From contig MUZZ01000058.1 in the NCBI GenBank assembly GCA_003266075.1, positions 1 through 7,429 of the forward strand: a DNA stretch of 7,429 nt, given 5' to 3'. Within the stretch, counting starts at the first letter, position 1; each line of letters begins with the position of its first letter. Shown here one piece after another: positions 6,764-7,429 of this stretch. The stretch is from Methanosphaera sp. rholeuAM74. Its GTDB lineage: Archaea > Methanobacteriota > Methanobacteria > Methanobacteriales > Methanobacteriaceae. The notes below the pieces were generated by a model, which was not told where the DNA came from, ran no database searches, and saw nothing but the letters and a program-made list of their open reading frames with translations. The translations under genes and the position numbers were made by a program.

Positions 6764-7429
6764 ATGAAAGTTTTACAGACTCCTGTTCGTTTTTATCCGT
6801 TTATTGGTGGTGTTGAACAGTATGTTTACTATGTTTCTAGGGAGCTTGCCAGGCTTGATGACTGTGAAGTCAAGGTTATCTGTGCAAATGAGGCAAGTGA
6901 TGTAGATGTCGAGGTATATGATGGCATAAATATTAGGAGACTTAAATATATTGGAAAGGTTGCCAACACAAACATAACACTTTCACTTCCAAGTACACTT
7001 TACAGGGAGGACTTTGACATTATTCACACACATATACCAACACCTTGGAGTGCTGATTGGAGTAACATCATAACACGAATAAAACACAAGCCACTAGTAG
7101 TAACATACCACAACGACATAATAGGAGAAAACATGGCAGACAAGATAGCCAAAATATACAACAAAACAGCACTAAAACTCCTATTAAACAAGGCAGACAG
7201 GATAATAATAACACAAGACGACTACATACAATCACCACACCTAGAAAACTACAAAGAAAAGATAACAACCATACCCAACGGAGTAGACACACAACTATTC
7301 CAGCCACCACAAGATAAAAGAACGAAAAATCAGATATTCTTCCTAAGTGTCCTAGACAAATTCCACAAATACAAAGGACTAGACTACCTACTAGAGGCAC
7401 TGACAATAGTGAAAGAAGACATAGAAGAC
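6764..7429 (+). CDS. GT4-type glycosyltransferase, 3' end beyond the window
   Basis: The first 222 codons of a GT4 enzyme that runs off the window. ATG 6764 begins the first strand (MKVLQTPVRF) and has GGGGTG at 6747-6752 as ribosome site, 18 bases after the previous stop, so it is co-transcribed. Visible motifs: YPFIGGVEQYVYYVSREL at 11-28 (donor loop G15-G16), DIIHTHIPTP at 85-94 (H88, H90), VVTYHND at 112-118 (H116), IPNGVDTQLF at 170-179, and FLSVLDKFHKYKGLDYLLEAL at 193-213, with K204 in the phosphate-binding position. The EX7E half of the donor domain is outside the window. The gene is odd in base use: up to about codon 45 it uses NNT/NNG codons like its neighbours, and after about codon 105 almost only NNA/NNC. 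After position 7070 I count 14 Ile codons, all ATA, and all Tyr codons are TAC. Frame and motifs are intact on both sides. Confidence 0.92.
   Translation, partial: MKVLQTPVRFYPFIGGVEQYVYYVSRELARLDDCEVKVICANEASDVDVEVYDGINIRRLKYIGKVANTNITLSLPSTLYREDFDIIHTHIPTPWSADWSNIITRIKHKPLVVTYHNDIIGENMADKIAKIYNKTALKLLLNKADRIIITQDDYIQSPHLENYKEKITTIPNGVDTQLFQPPQDKRTKNQIFFLSVLDKFHKYKGLDYLLEALTIVKEDIED
7070..7429 (+). other. A/C-rich coding segment, reversed keto/amino skew
   Basis: By hand count, G+T on the coding strand is 43 of 60 at 6781-6840 but 15 of 60 at 7141-7200 and 13 of 60 at 7201-7260. For comparison, 121-180 in the first gene has 41 of 60. The change runs through roughly 6890-7080 and continues to the window end. 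It is a property of the third codon positions within one continuous GT4 gene, not a gene boundary. Confidence 0.85.

Noticed and set aside
7068..7406. Long reverse-strand open frame encoding a Leu/Cys/Val-rich, membrane-like protein
   Set aside because: It lies fully inside the GT4 gene on the + strand, whose motifs (HTH, NGVD, KGL) are clear. Its hydrophobic look is the reverse complement of the A/C-rich codons, and stops are rare on the reverse strand because T-rich codons are absent on the + strand.
1..7429. CRISPR arrays, tRNA or rRNA genes, insertion sequences
   Set aside because: No regularly spaced repeats, no tRNA-like cloverleaf segments, no rRNA sequence and no transposase motifs were seen; intergenic space is short and accounted for.

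Overview
The window is a strand-uniform sugar-metabolism cluster, all genes on +: one nucleotide-sugar epimerase/dehydratase (SDR), one GT2 polyprenyl-phosphate sugar transferase, and five GT-B (GT4-type) glycosyltransferases, the last cut by the window end. The organism looks like a methanogenic archaeon, most plausibly of the Methanobacteriales (Methanobrevibacter-like). This is an inference from AT-rich DNA, archaeal TATATAAA boxes, GGTGAT/GAGGAG Shine-Dalgarno sites, T-run terminator-like tracts without hairpins, a TTG start, AGG/CGT arginine codons, and the look of the enzymes. Genus and species cannot be fixed from this sequence alone.

Layout. 1-90: promoter region with three TATA-like repeats and a perfect 8-bp inverted repeat. 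91-4688: SDR epimerase, then three GT-B enzymes, the last two joined by an ATGA overlap; this is probably one transcription unit, perhaps weakened by two T6 runs at 2356-2371. 4689-4821: intergenic region with an inverted repeat, a 9-bp direct repeat and a TATA box. 4822-5505: GT2 enzyme of the dolichol-phosphate sugar synthase type. 5506-5602: spacer with three T-runs, including T11. 5603-6745 and 6764-7429+: two more GT4 enzymes, 18 bp apart, probably co-transcribed.

How the genes may work together (inference): the SDR makes an activated sugar, the GT2 enzyme may load a sugar onto a polyprenyl phosphate at the membrane, and the GT4 enzymes add sugars one at a time to a lipid-linked or surface glycan (N-glycan, glycolipid or cell-surface polysaccharide). 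No flippase, polymerase, oligosaccharyltransferase or priming phosphoglycosyltransferase lies in the window, so the final product cannot be named.

The most unusual signal is compositional. Most genes have a strongly G/T-rich coding strand, with NNT and NNG codons. Inside the last gene the coding strand flips over about 200 bp to A/C-rich, with NNA and NNC codons, while frame and GT4 fold motifs remain intact. A milder drift occurs from the third to the fourth gene, and G/T richness returns after the intergenic regions.
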